Source: Progne subis subis (taxonomy: Eukaryota; Chordata; Aves; Passeriformes; Hirundinidae). From it: a stretch of DNA of 64,000 bases. A program made the position numbers and the translations under genes. The DNA is taken from contig JAKJHU010000063.1 in the NCBI GenBank assembly GCA_022316685.1, positions 434,001 to 498,000 of the forward strand. The letters run 5' to 3'. The notes under the pieces were generated by a model. It was given only the letters and a program-made list of their open reading frames with translations. It had not been told where the DNA came from and did no database searches. Shown here piece by piece: positions 50,501-61,894 of the stretch (its first letter is position 1; every line of letters begins with the position of its first letter).

Positions 50501-51431
50501 TGCAGAGGTGGACGTGGACAGCAGGAATTTATCCCCAGTTAGCTGGGAAAGAAAGCCCTCCTTGCACATGTGTATTGAGCAGTGCATCCCAGAGGTGCTT
50601 GCTGTCAGGTAATCTATCGATTGCAGACGGATTGCTGCAGGAAGGAGAAGCTCTCACTCAAAATATGGTTCTCTTGCAGCAAGATGTGCAGCAGCTGGAG
50701 CTGACCATATTTATTACCTGCCAAAAAAGTAGTTGGTGTGTTTGATCATCTCCCTCACCCTTTCCTCAGATTCCTCAATATACGGGTATTCAGATCCCTT
50801 TTTTCCAGGGTGTTTGAATAAAGCGGGTTTGTTTTTTACAAACTTTAAATAACAGATAAATCAATAGTTGTAGTCGTGAGGGGCGAGAGGGTGACAGTGC
50901 CAGCCAGCCCCGGGGTCTAAGCCACAGCCTGTGGAAGTCATCTGCTGAGAAAGGTAAAACACGTTCGGGCTGCGGACAAAGGGAAAACTGAGGAAAGTTA
51001 GGGAAAACCAAAAAGGAGTAGGGGCTGCAGATGTTGGGCAGATTGAACAAGACAAACCATGCTGTCTGTTCAGTGCTTCTTTCACTCCATGTTTCTTGTG
51101 TCTGCTGATCTTTGGAATTTCATGGGAGGTTTGCATTCATTTTCTTACAAGGTTGTTTTTAAAACAAAAATTCTGGGATTTGTTAAAGTGAAAGGAAATA
51201 AATTTATTGCTGTGCTTTCAATATTGCAGTGGTTTTGCTATTGGGGTGTGATAATTTTTATAACCAGTAGCTTTTCTCATCATCTCTTCATTGTTTGATG
51301 TTAACTAAATGGAAAATTCAAATTGCAAATATTAATCTGAATTACAGATGTTTCAAAAAGAGAAAAGACTTCCACTTTGCGCCTACAGACCTTATAGGAA
51401 GAATATCTTGTTTTGGAGGGAGGAAAATTTA

Positions 51432-51520
51432 GAAAAAAAACAAAACCAAAGCAACAAAATAGAACAAAAGCAAATATTCCAAAGCCAATTGAACCCCCCA
51501 GAATTAAACCCACACCCTCC
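51432..51520. repeat. A/C-rich low-complexity tract
   Basis: A-rich with scattered C (AAAACAAAACCAAAGCAAC), turning C-rich at the end (GAACCCCCCAG, CCCACACCCTCC). Confidence 0.65.
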
Positions 51521-52601
51521 AGAGGGTTTCAGGAAGGTGTTCTCCAAGGCCCTGGCTCAGTGAAGTGCTGCAGCACCTGCTTGGTTTCCAGGAGCTGTGC
51601 TTGTTTCAGCATCAATAACCGAGCACTTAGAGCACTGATCAAGCAACTTGCTCATTGGAGACAAGACTAGCTTCAGTTGATCATATCTGTAGCAGCTTCT
51701 GTCTCCTTCAGAGCTTCCTCCACTCCCTTGAACAGAAAACAAAAAGAACGTGTCTTTATGCCTTTAATCCCCGTACAAACTGGATTTGGGCTTCTCTGGG
51801 AATGTTTCCCTGTTGTTTATACAGGACCTGCTTGCAGTGCAGATGGGATAATCAGCAGTGCCTTTGTGTCTGCTGTTCTAGTCATCAGTGTGAGAAGGTC
51901 ATGCTCTTTTCTCTTAATTAAAAAAAGAGGAGCAGGAGTTTTTTAATAACTCAATTTAAAAAAGAAATCGACTTTATGAAGCATCTACCATTCAGTGGTG
52001 CTTTGTTATACAATTCAGTATGGCCCTATAAAACCCAGTGCCAAAGCACAAAACGGGATGACAAAATCCTTCCCGTCCAGAAGCACAGCTGGGCTGCAGC
52101 TCTGGTGCCTTGCAGAGATCGGAACTCTCTGGAATACACCCTTGAATTGTCACGTAGTCCCAAACATGGGCCTTGGATAGGGGCCTCAACCTCCATTTGA
52201 TGGGATAAGCTTGGTAATTTTGGATGAGAACGTGGTGCCGTCTGAGTGCTTGTCTGAACAGCATCTGCTCTGTCAAGGGGATTGTGTAAAATCTGGCTGG
52301 ATTTTGGGGACTCCAGTGTTTCAGTACTCTGTCACAACAACACCAGGGCATAGCCAACTCCTATTTTTGTTAATAGAACTTCTCTTCACCTTTAATCTTC
52401 TCCCCACATCCTCTTCCTCCAGTTACCAGGTGAAAAGCCAAGACTGTTTCAAGGCTAATGAAACATCCTTTTCCATGCTGGGCCCTCACTGGTGTCTGTA
52501 GGTTGTGGTTTTAATGGGCAGGGTGACAGAGGATAGAGGTTTGGGGCAGGGTTCAAGTACCCAGGTTTGCCTCAGGATCACTATCAGCGTAATGCTAGGT
52601 C

Positions 52602-52621
52602 AAAAAAAAAAAAAAAAAAAA
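52602..52621. repeat. Poly-A run (20 nt)
   Basis: Preceded by GCTAGGTC and followed by GAGGGGC. Confidence 0.95.
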
Positions 52622-52837
52622 GAGGGGCACTTTTTTGAGTAGCTGACAGCAACCTGTTTTTGCCAAAAAATGCCAGCTCAGGCAATGAAGTCAGATCAAG
52701 AAAATGAAAGTTTACAGGTGCCGTGGCCAAGTGAGTGCATTCCTTTCCATCTGAATCCAAGCAATGTGGATCTCTGTGTTCAAAAGCATGAAATATAATT
52801 GTAGCTAATGCTCACACAACACCTTGGATGCAGAAGG

Positions 52838-52858
52838 ACCTAAAACCAGGTTTTAGGT
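52838..52858. repeat. 21-bp near-perfect palindrome
   Basis: ACCTAAAACC (52838-52847) and GGTTTTAGGT (52849-52858) are exact complements around a single A. Confidence 0.95.
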
Positions 52859-55800
52859 TTTGAGACATTTGAAGATGTGACTTTTGTCCCTGTAGTTGCT
52901 GAAGTGGTCTGTCTTATTTCTTGGATCCTCCCTGTACAGCATTTCGGAACAGGCATCAGAGGATTTGCAAGGCAATGCAAAATGACGCTGGAGATACCGG
53001 TCCCAAACGAAGACAGGTGAATGCATGATAGATACCAAAAGGTCAGATTCTGCACTGACATTTACCAAGACGTCTCTATAGGTCTTGATATTTTTTTCTA
53101 TTATCCCCATGCTTACATTTTATATTCATGTTGTCTAGATTCTACAGAGCTCACCTCCAAGCACACCTCTTATTTTAACCATCTCTTTATACCTGTTCTC
53201 CTCTATGTGTGCCCATATCTTAAAATAATTGCTATGTACCTCACTATACATTTATATGAAGTTGCTTTACTTGTTTTTCTTAAAGGTAAACCATAGCGGT
53301 AGAAGTTGGTAGTCTCATAAATGTCAAGTTATGGCCTTTTGTGGATACCATGAAGTTAAAAGAAGTTTTGCCCCATTTTCTAATAGCAGCTAGATACAAC
53401 CAAGATACTGACTGCAAAATAACCAGAAGACCAAGCTTATCCTTAAATGTAGAATTTCTGAAGGCCAGGGAATAGCTGGTCTGAATCCTGAACTTTGCTC
53501 TTTGGATTTGTGAACACATCAGTAACTTACATTTCTCATTACTGCCTGCAGATCGTGGGATATGACAGCTTTGAGGGTCTCCAAGTCCACTGTGGTCTCA
53601 TACTGATTATAGTTTAAAAGGTGGTGTTTGAAGAACTTAAAGATGACAAAGTTAAAGTCTAATTTGTTTGGAAATGCTGAAGTTCTTTGTGCCCACTCAG
53701 TTCAACAGCCTTTTTCATGCTCTAAAATACACTGTTTCAAGTACTTGATAATTTATATCAATGTGCCACTTCTTTCTTTCTGAATCCGAGTATCTGCCAT
53801 GGGTTGTACAAGGATCTTGCAAAATAGAAGGGATTTTTAAAACTCTGTGCTGTTTGAGGTTGTGGAGGGGCACTCACCTTGTCAGAGCTTCCTCTGTGAT
53901 GGGCAATTGCTTAACAGGATCTTTTGTACAGGCAGTGTGTTGGAAGCATTACTGTCACCTCTTGTATCTTCCCTTAAGTTAAATCAGAAGAACATATCTG
54001 GCCATTAAAATGTATCTTCTAAAAAAATGGTACGAACTGCTTGTGAAGGTCCATGTGAAACCACTTCAGTTACAGGTATTTCTGAGCTGCTTTTCCTCTA
54101 TTTAAGCCTAAGCCCTTACCCTTAACCAGAACATGATTGTAAATTAAATGTATTCATAGACGCTGCAAGACAAGACAATGAAGTTGGAATAATCCTGTGG
54201 TAATTGCACCGCTCGTAGCAAGAAACTCAAATTTTCTTTTTTTTCTTTTCTACCCTTTTTGCATATTAGTTGCTTTGTCAGCAAAAATCTGGGTCACACA
54301 GGATGGGTGTTCATGGGGTTCTTGGAAACATTCCAGAGTTAACAGAGCCGTAAGAAACTCAAAGCATTCTTCTTGTAGTAATATTGCTAATCATAAAATG
54401 ATGTGTGATTAAGTGCAAATTAAGTAGTAAAACAAAATAACTGAGTGAATAAAAAGATCATTAAGCTGAGCATAAGGTGATATTAGGAGCATAAAACTGC
54501 TGAGAAACAAGTTTATATCAGAGTAACAAATAGGTTCTCTAATCTGAGATCTGTATCTCTCAGCTTGTACTCAAAAAGCACTTCCTCTCTTTTAAGGGAA
54601 ACGAGTCTTTAAGTACTTGGAATGCAGGAGCAAGTTTCCCTTCTTGTCAGTCCACATGAGGCAAACACGATTGGGAAAGCGATTACAAAGAAATAAAAGG
54701 ATATTTGAAGTGTCAGGGATGACAAAGTAGGATCCAATTCTGCTGCTGGTCTTTTTAAGTAGAGTGGTAAAACTGCATTTTTATGTAAAGTGACTTTCCC
54801 CTTTTGGTTCATCTCCCTTTTTAAAGTGCATATGGAGAATAACTCGTTCCACTGCTGTTGCCTCCTTTCACGGATGAGTTTTGATCAGAACTAAGCTTTT
54901 GATGTCAGGTAACGTTTATTCTATTTCATTGGAAATAGTTATGGGATCTCTGTCAAAGAGCAAGCACTTTGCTTATCCTCCATCTGCAACCTTCCTTTCA
55001 GAATTAGCCCTGGGCGCTCACCAGTCGCATCTCTGAACTGCTGCATCCCAATACGCTTTTTGTTTCACCTGTGAATTGTGAGAGTGCAAACCTTTGTGTA
55101 CATAGAGCAGTTCTGTAGTTTTGTCTCCCACTTCAGTGGAATCTTTGTGCTGTTCCCACGATGCCTATTTTTTTTTCTTTCTCTCTTTTTTTCCCCCATT
55201 TTTATACCATGCAGCTTGCTTCACTTGCATTGTGCTGCAGCTCCATGTGTGTTTGCCACTGGATGAGACAGCTTTTCTCTGATTTTAGTTTTCCACATGA
55301 TTCTTAAATAAGAACTTTATTTTGCATGACACTGCATTTATTGTAAAAGGAAGAATAGGACGAGTAACACTTTTTAAAATTATAAATAACAAAGTAGAAT
55401 ATAGAAAAAAATGCAAGTTTGTTTAGGTACTTCAGTGAAACCAGAAGTAGGCTTTCCCACTGATAACATAGCAACTGTAAAAGTTGTGGACCCGTATTTT
55501 AGAGGAAAAACTGTATTTTAGATTTTAGGTCACTAAAGAATATTATTGCCAAGGATTAGATTTGCAACCAAAAGGTAATATAGGTCTTGGCCAGGGAAAC
55601 AGAATTATAAAGCTCAAGTAGCTGTCCATAAATGCAAACCAGATGCTACAGCACACTTCTGATCTAACCACTCAGCCAACGTCCACATTGGAAGTGGAAA
55701 TAGTTTTCAGGAGACGAATGAGGTTCATCCATCCATTCTCTCTGAATAAATACAGTTGTCTTTGCTTGTCTCCCTCATTGTCCTCATCCTATGAACTTAT

Positions 55801-56960
55801 ATGTATGAGGGACAGATTTTTTTCTATGTGTAGAGAAGCAGGGCTTACTGCTGGCTCCTCTAACTTGGAAGCTTCTGTCTGTAACAACTTCACCAACAAT
55901 GAGGATGTTTATAGAGTGGAAACCCACTAGAGGTTGGGCATTTCAATTAGAGAACATCGCTCCTTGCCAGAGCCTACCATAGCAGATGTCTCATTTTCTA
56001 ATACAGTACTGAATTCTTCCTGACATTTAAATTTTCGTCATGGCAATGCTGTACTGCAGATATGGAGGCAAACTAAATTAATCTGCTGTGCTTTAAGGGG
56101 AGGAGAAAGAGTTTCAGTCTTTGTGCATGTGTATGTGAAGAATATGGCATGACAAATAGCAAAACTCTTGATGGCTTTGTTACGGCTGTTGTTTGTTTTT
56201 TAAGCAGTAGAAAAGTATTCTGAAGACATATGGAAATGCAAAACAGTCTAAGAAATGAGAACTATGTGATGGGATTTGTGATGAAAAGCAGGTGTACTGT
56301 GTGGGAGGGCAATGGAATAGCCTCCAGGACTTTATTTGTGAGAATGTCCTTCATCTCTGTCTTCCTCCGGCAGACATGTGGCAAAACTGCCTTTTCAAAA
56401 GTGGATCAAAGAATGCTACCAATACATTCTGCACATCTCCCATTTATCCTTCCATGTCTGTCATACAGCCCATTTATTTCAGGCTCCAAGGAAAGCGGAG
56501 AAATTAAATTTTCTGCCAACTTGATTTCAATGCCATCTTCCTTTGTTTCAGATTAATTGGTGCACAGTGTGATGTTCTTAAATAAGCTGTTATCTAACGC
56601 AGTGGAAGTGATGGAGAGGCAAGGGAATACCTGACAGTGACAGCACAGCTGCTTCCTTATAGGAGTGCTCTGGCTTTTCAGGTGTGACTTGTAGCCTTCT
56701 GCTTTTCTTCAGTAAATCACGGATGGTCCCAAGACCCAACAAGTTCAGTGGATGTAGGCAGAGAAGCATAATGTCACTTCGTACTAAAATTTACCCAAGT
56801 CATCAGAAAGAAAAACTTGCCTAATAGTGCTTCGATGCCCTGTGTGCCTTTGAGGTTATTCCTCATGTCATGGGCATGCTGAGATGCATGATCTTGCAAA
56901 TGACTTGAGACCTAAGTTGTCCTTTCCTGGAGCTATTCAAACACCCTCCTAAATTTTCCC

Positions 56961-56998
56961 TTTCTCTCTCTCTCTTTTTTTTTTTTTTTTTTTTTTTT
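56961..56998. repeat. (TC)n followed by poly-T
   Basis: Six CT units run into a 24-nt T run. Confidence 0.95.
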
Positions 56999-58693
56999 AA
57001 TGGAAGCGTGTTAGAACAGTGTCAGCTTCTGTTTACTCGAAGGTGAAGAGGAACAGCCATTAGTTGGACATTTTCCCTCAAAAAGGGAACAGTCTCTTTT
57101 TTAAAATCACAATTAAAGCAGCCTTGCTCTTGTTAGACCCTTTTGGCAAAAGCTCAGTTACCCTGTCTCTAGGAGGAGCAATGAGGGCAAGTGAGGGTTG
57201 AGAAGGGGCAAAGTAATGATGAGAGAACAGCTAGCATTAGGGCCCATGGACATACGGGAGATTAGTCTCATCCAGGTCTGCCTTCAGATCCATCTCTGCT
57301 CTTGCCAAAATCAGTGACATGGCTCCCACTTCTGCAAAGGCATGAGAAGGAATGCTGAACCCACAGTGCTGTCTGTTTTCTCAGGATACATGTTTTGGAG
57401 ATGAAGAGGAATGGAAAATCATCAAACGCTCTGTCAGCAATTGCATAATTGAGTGTTCGTCCACTGCTGTGTGAGAGCTGCAGATAAGAGCACGGGGCCT
57501 CAGCTCGCTGTAGGTCGATCACTGCCCTTCTGCACGCTTCTCGGTAAAGATGTGGAACACACTTTCCAAGACAGATGCGCTAAAAGAAACAGAATAACTG
57601 CAGTCATCTGTATCCACGGACTTTATGAATGATGTATTGGAAAGAGCATTAAATACCAACAGGAGTCCAAGTACGAAGCCTGCATTGTTTCTGTTCCAAG
57701 CTCGCAGATGGATAATTCACTATGCAAGAGATTTTCATGACCAACATTTCAAGCAATGCTGTTTGCCTTGGACCAGCTTGTTTAAAATGAGAAAAAAAAA
57801 TCTTAACTTTTTGTATCTGGAAGTTTTGCTTTCTTTTGGATAGAGTGTAAAGAGAGGAAGCAAAGAAAAAAGCTGCGTGAGGAATTTTCCTCCCCTTAAG
57901 TGACGGAGAGAACACAGAAGTGTTTGTTAAATCCAGTTAAAATGGCAAGTGGCAACTGAAGGTTGGTTGGCAATGAGTCCTTCGTAAGACGTATGCTACA
58001 CTACCAAAGTCAGTCCCACAAGATTTCATTCTAGCTAGAAATTTAATAAAAGCCATTAAAGTGGTTGAAGTATTAATAATATTTTAAATTCTTTTTTTAA
58101 AAAAGAAAGCTTTAAAGGACATCTGAGTCTTTGTGGTATAAGCTCTTTCTTAGACCACAGCGAAAGAACTTCTTGTATCATCCTTACTTCTCTCTTCCCT
58201 TCCTCTGTTGCTTCCACCAGTGGCTGCTGGCTGCTGTCCATCTTGCATTCTGAATCACCAAACCCCATACCAAAATACCCCAGGTTTTCCCACTTTGGAC
58301 AAACTGAGCCTGCTCATTATGAACAACAGTCCCAAATGCATTGCTCTAGGAGACAGTGTTAAACACCAATCCCTGTTTGCCAAGCAATTAGCTGTGAGAT
58401 AAAGCTCCTGGGTGCCCACCCTCCTTTTTTTGTCTGATTTCTGCTTGTGTTTAGCAGACAGTGAAAGTGGAGTGCTGGTGGTGATGATTTTGGTACAATT
58501 CATTGTACTGAGTTACAGTACATCCTGGCTAGAAGGATTCTACCTTAGCGTGCTTGCCGATGCCCCCCTCATTTTATTGGGCAGAATTCCCTCTTGTAAT
58601 TGGGCAAATGAGCCTTCCTAAAGGATGATGCCTCGCCTGGTGCTTAAATGCCTGTGAAGCTGATGAGGACATCTCGTGTACATGCTCGATATC

Positions 58694-58707
58694 CGCGCGC
58701 GTGCATG
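58694..58707. other. Alternating CG/TG tract
   Basis: CGCGCGCGTGCATG, strictly alternating pyrimidine-purine, with four CpGs in CpG-poor DNA. It could adopt Z-DNA. Confidence 0.7.
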
Positions 58708-61439
58708 AATTCATACTGCTTTTAGACCTTAAAATGCAAGCCCACTCTGGGAAATGTTTTCCTTTCTCCCAGAGGGAAGCTTTTAAATATCTATATTTAA
58801 ATAAACGTAAAAATCCTCTGCTAATTGCAGTTTGCAGTAATAAGTTTTATATGTTCGTTTTCTCACCCATGTCCACTTAACATTGTGGATAATGAAGACA
58901 GGTGATGAGAGCAGCACTAAAATTTCTAATCAACACCAAGATGAGGTGTATGCTGGCAAGAGTGAGGCAAAACAATGGTCAAACCACACACAGGATACTT
59001 TAAGCATCTTTTCTCCCCTGTTGCAAATGTTGTTTCAACAGAAAAGCAAGTATTTTGCCCTCTATTTTGTCCCACAGTCATCGCTGCTAAAGTTCAGAGG
59101 TTGCTTGCCCCTTTCAGCAGAAACCTCCACTTGTGAAAGTGCAACCTTGCTACGTTAACAAGCTGTTTCTCCCATCCATAAAAATAAAGGGCCAGCTTTT
59201 CTTCCCCAGTGATACCATCTTATGTTCAATTGCCTTGAGCAGTGCTGACACGGGCAATCCTTGTTACAGTAGCTGGTCCTTCTTGGCCAAACAAATAAAA
59301 AAACTACCCGTGGAAACTAACTGTGATGGACCCAATCGTCAATCCTTAACTCTGACTGATACTTAGTGCTCTAAACAAAAGAATGAGTGTCCCTCTGGCC
59401 CTCCCTCCCTGCGAGGTGCAGAGCACTCATGTTGGTTTCTTATTTGGAGTAATACATGATGTTGAATTTCAAGTATTTTGTTTGGTTTTTTTAAATAAGG
59501 TTTCAATCCAGAGTATTTGAGGTTAGACACAGCCTGGTAACAAGAACCAGGGACTGCCATCTAACACACTTCACAGGAGCAGAGGTAGAATGCAGTAATG
59601 ATAAAAATGTACACAGCCCTCTGGCTTAAGAGATCATTGCATTTGTGTCCTCTGCTAGGATTCCTGGGCAGCTCTTGCCAGCCTTCCTGCTGCTGCACCC
59701 AAATGCCTCTCATGTGCCCTGCTGAAGGACAACACCGTTCTCAACAGGCAGCTGAAAAATGAAACAAAGAATGGGAAGGGATTCTCATGGATTTAGAGCA
59801 GCCTGTGCTAGAGGTAGATAATTCACAGGTTGATAATTCACAGATTGTCAAGTTTAGTGAAAGGTGTGGAGCTGAAAATCCAAGTGTCTCTGACCGTACC
59901 CCTAAGTACCTGAATATACTCAGCTGGGGAGACAGATGGTAGGACCTGTGCTGAAGTGACTTGCCACAATAGCCCAAGAAACTGATCCCACAGCCATGAG
60001 ATGGGCAAGAAATGCAAATTGGCATCCTAGTGTTCAGTTTTCCCTATTCTGAAATGCTCTCTAGTTTTTCCCTCTGTTATTCGGGTGAAGTTGGGTACAG
60101 CAGGCTTAAAACTTGTTACTCCCCAGCAGAGATGCTGTTTGGGAGAAGGATAGTTTGGAAATGTTGTCTGGAGTGACAGTACTTTGGAACTTGAGTGTAC
60201 ATCAATACCTGTTGGAATCTGTATGTATTTCTCTTAAAACAGAAACCATGTACAGGCATCTAGAGCCTGAGATAGACACCATAAAACAAAATAATTACAC
60301 TTAGCGCTAAGTATTCCCTGCAGGGCCTGCCACTGTGGGAAAATGTAAAGAATCTATACTTTTGAACTGTACCAGAGTGCTCCAGTAATGTTTCAAAATG
60401 CCTCCAAAACACAGCCAATATGTCCATATTTCAAAGCAAAAGTTAATCCTTGCAAGGTCTGAGGGCATGAAGTCGTGTTTACTCATTGGCTAATAGCAGG
60501 CTTCAGCCACTGACAAGTCAGCCCACTGATACACAGCATGCAGTGGTAGCTGTTATTGCAAATGGACAAAAAAATATAGGTTTAAATAACTTGTATGGCT
60601 TTTTGTGCGCTTGGCTTACAAGCATCATCTTGTGCAGAGGTTATTCAGGGGCATTCCAGTCCTCTCTGTACTTTGCTTAATTGGAGTCCAAAAGCTTTTG
60701 ATAGATAAAAAGATGCTTCTGCAAGCACATTTGAATTGAGGTCTTTGAGATTTCAGAAAATTTTCTCCTGCCTTTACCAGTTTATAAGACGAGGCACCTG
60801 GGGAGCACTTTTCATTCCTGTAGCCATAGCTCGTGGGCTTGCTCAGAGGTAGGAAGGTAGGTCAGACAGTGTCTCCTCGTGTTCAGCACAGCTCCCTTTG
60901 AAGCGATGGATTGATGTCATTCCAGGGTGATGGCAGTCCTTAGGAAGCCTATATTCCCATCCCTTTTAAGAGACTAAAGGAAATAATTGGTTTGCAATGG
61001 TTGGCAACCGCGCAAACACTGAGAGGGCTGTTATGTGTTTCTCTGCCTAAGTGATCACTCCATGGGACCTTCTTTACCTATTCTGAACACACCCAGGGCA
61101 GCTTCCAGCACTCCTCCAAGGCACCCCTCGGCGTGTGCTCTGCTCAAGCTAAGAGAGATGATGTTGCTGCTAAAAAAACTTTGGCTGCAGCACTGCGGGT
61201 GTGTGATGTGGGCCCGCACTTAGCGTATCCGATCCGTGCGTCTCTTCTGCACTGACTGAGGGGCTGACAATTGATTCTTAGCTGTTAATATTGTTGGAAG
61301 GTTTTTTATTTTTCAAGAGTAAAAGTCCACCAAACACCATCTTTTTCTCAATGTGAATGTGTTAAATAATATCAGTTACTTTCTCCCTCCTTGCTTCCTT
61401 GCCGTGCTCAGTAAAAGCCTTTTCTCCAGTAGCCAACAC

Positions 61440-61560
61440 TGAAGCAATGTATCTAAATTTTGCCTTTGAATGCAATGATTAATTAAGGAAAACAATTATT
61501 TAATCTACCCACTGCTGCATGTGCTACTTCCTGAGACTTTACTATCATTATCAGAGGGGA
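61440..61560. promoter_or_regulatory. Candidate conserved non-coding element
   Basis: TGCAATGATTAATTAAGG, CAATTATTTAATC and ACTATCATTATCAGAG give several homeodomain- and GATA-like cores in repeat-free DNA. No alignment support. Confidence 0.25.
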
Positions 61561-61728
61561 GTATAATGGCTTTTTTTTTTTTTTCCTGAGGATGGAAGGA
61601 GGCATGCAGAAGTTGAATCAAATACTGTAAGATTTCGATGCTTGTTCTAGGTGTCCTCTATTCCATCACCCTGTAAAATTAGTCCTCCTCTACCCCTTCT
61701 TTGATTTTGATTTTTTTTCTTCTATTGC

Positions 61729-61894
61729 TGTTTTTTGGGTTTGGTTTTTTTGGGTTTTTTGTGGGTTTTGTTTGTTTTGTTGTTGTTGGGTTTTTTTGTT
61801 TTGTTTGTCTGTTTTTGTGGTTGTTGTTGTTGTTGTGGTTGGTTGGTTTTGGTGGGGTTTTTTTGGTTTTGGGGTTTTTTTGGTTTTTTTTTTT
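61729..61894. repeat. 166-nt G/T-only tract
   Basis: Every base is G or T except one C at 61809. It mixes GGGTTT, GTTTT and GTT units, including three GGG runs at 61737-61763 and another at 61788-61790. The long open frames reported on both strands here (poly Phe/Gly/Val or Lys/Pro/Thr/Asn) are artefacts of this composition. Confidence 0.95.

Larger units (their letters stand above)
47503..61728. other. Gene-free mostly unique sequence
   Basis: About 14 kb without a supported gene. The longest frame is 171 codons (48048-48563, minus strand), with no domain I can name. The stretch contains T and A runs, an A/C-rich tract, a 21-bp palindrome (52838-52858), a CT/T tract, a short alternating CG tract (58694-58707) and a candidate conserved element (61440-61560). 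I recognise no transposon here. Confidence 0.6.

Noticed and set aside
50500..50745. 81-codon plus-strand frame with an LQEGEALTQN-like stretch suggestive of a helical exon
   Set aside because: No acceptor-donor pair in phase and no family match. It is not longer than neighbouring chance frames.
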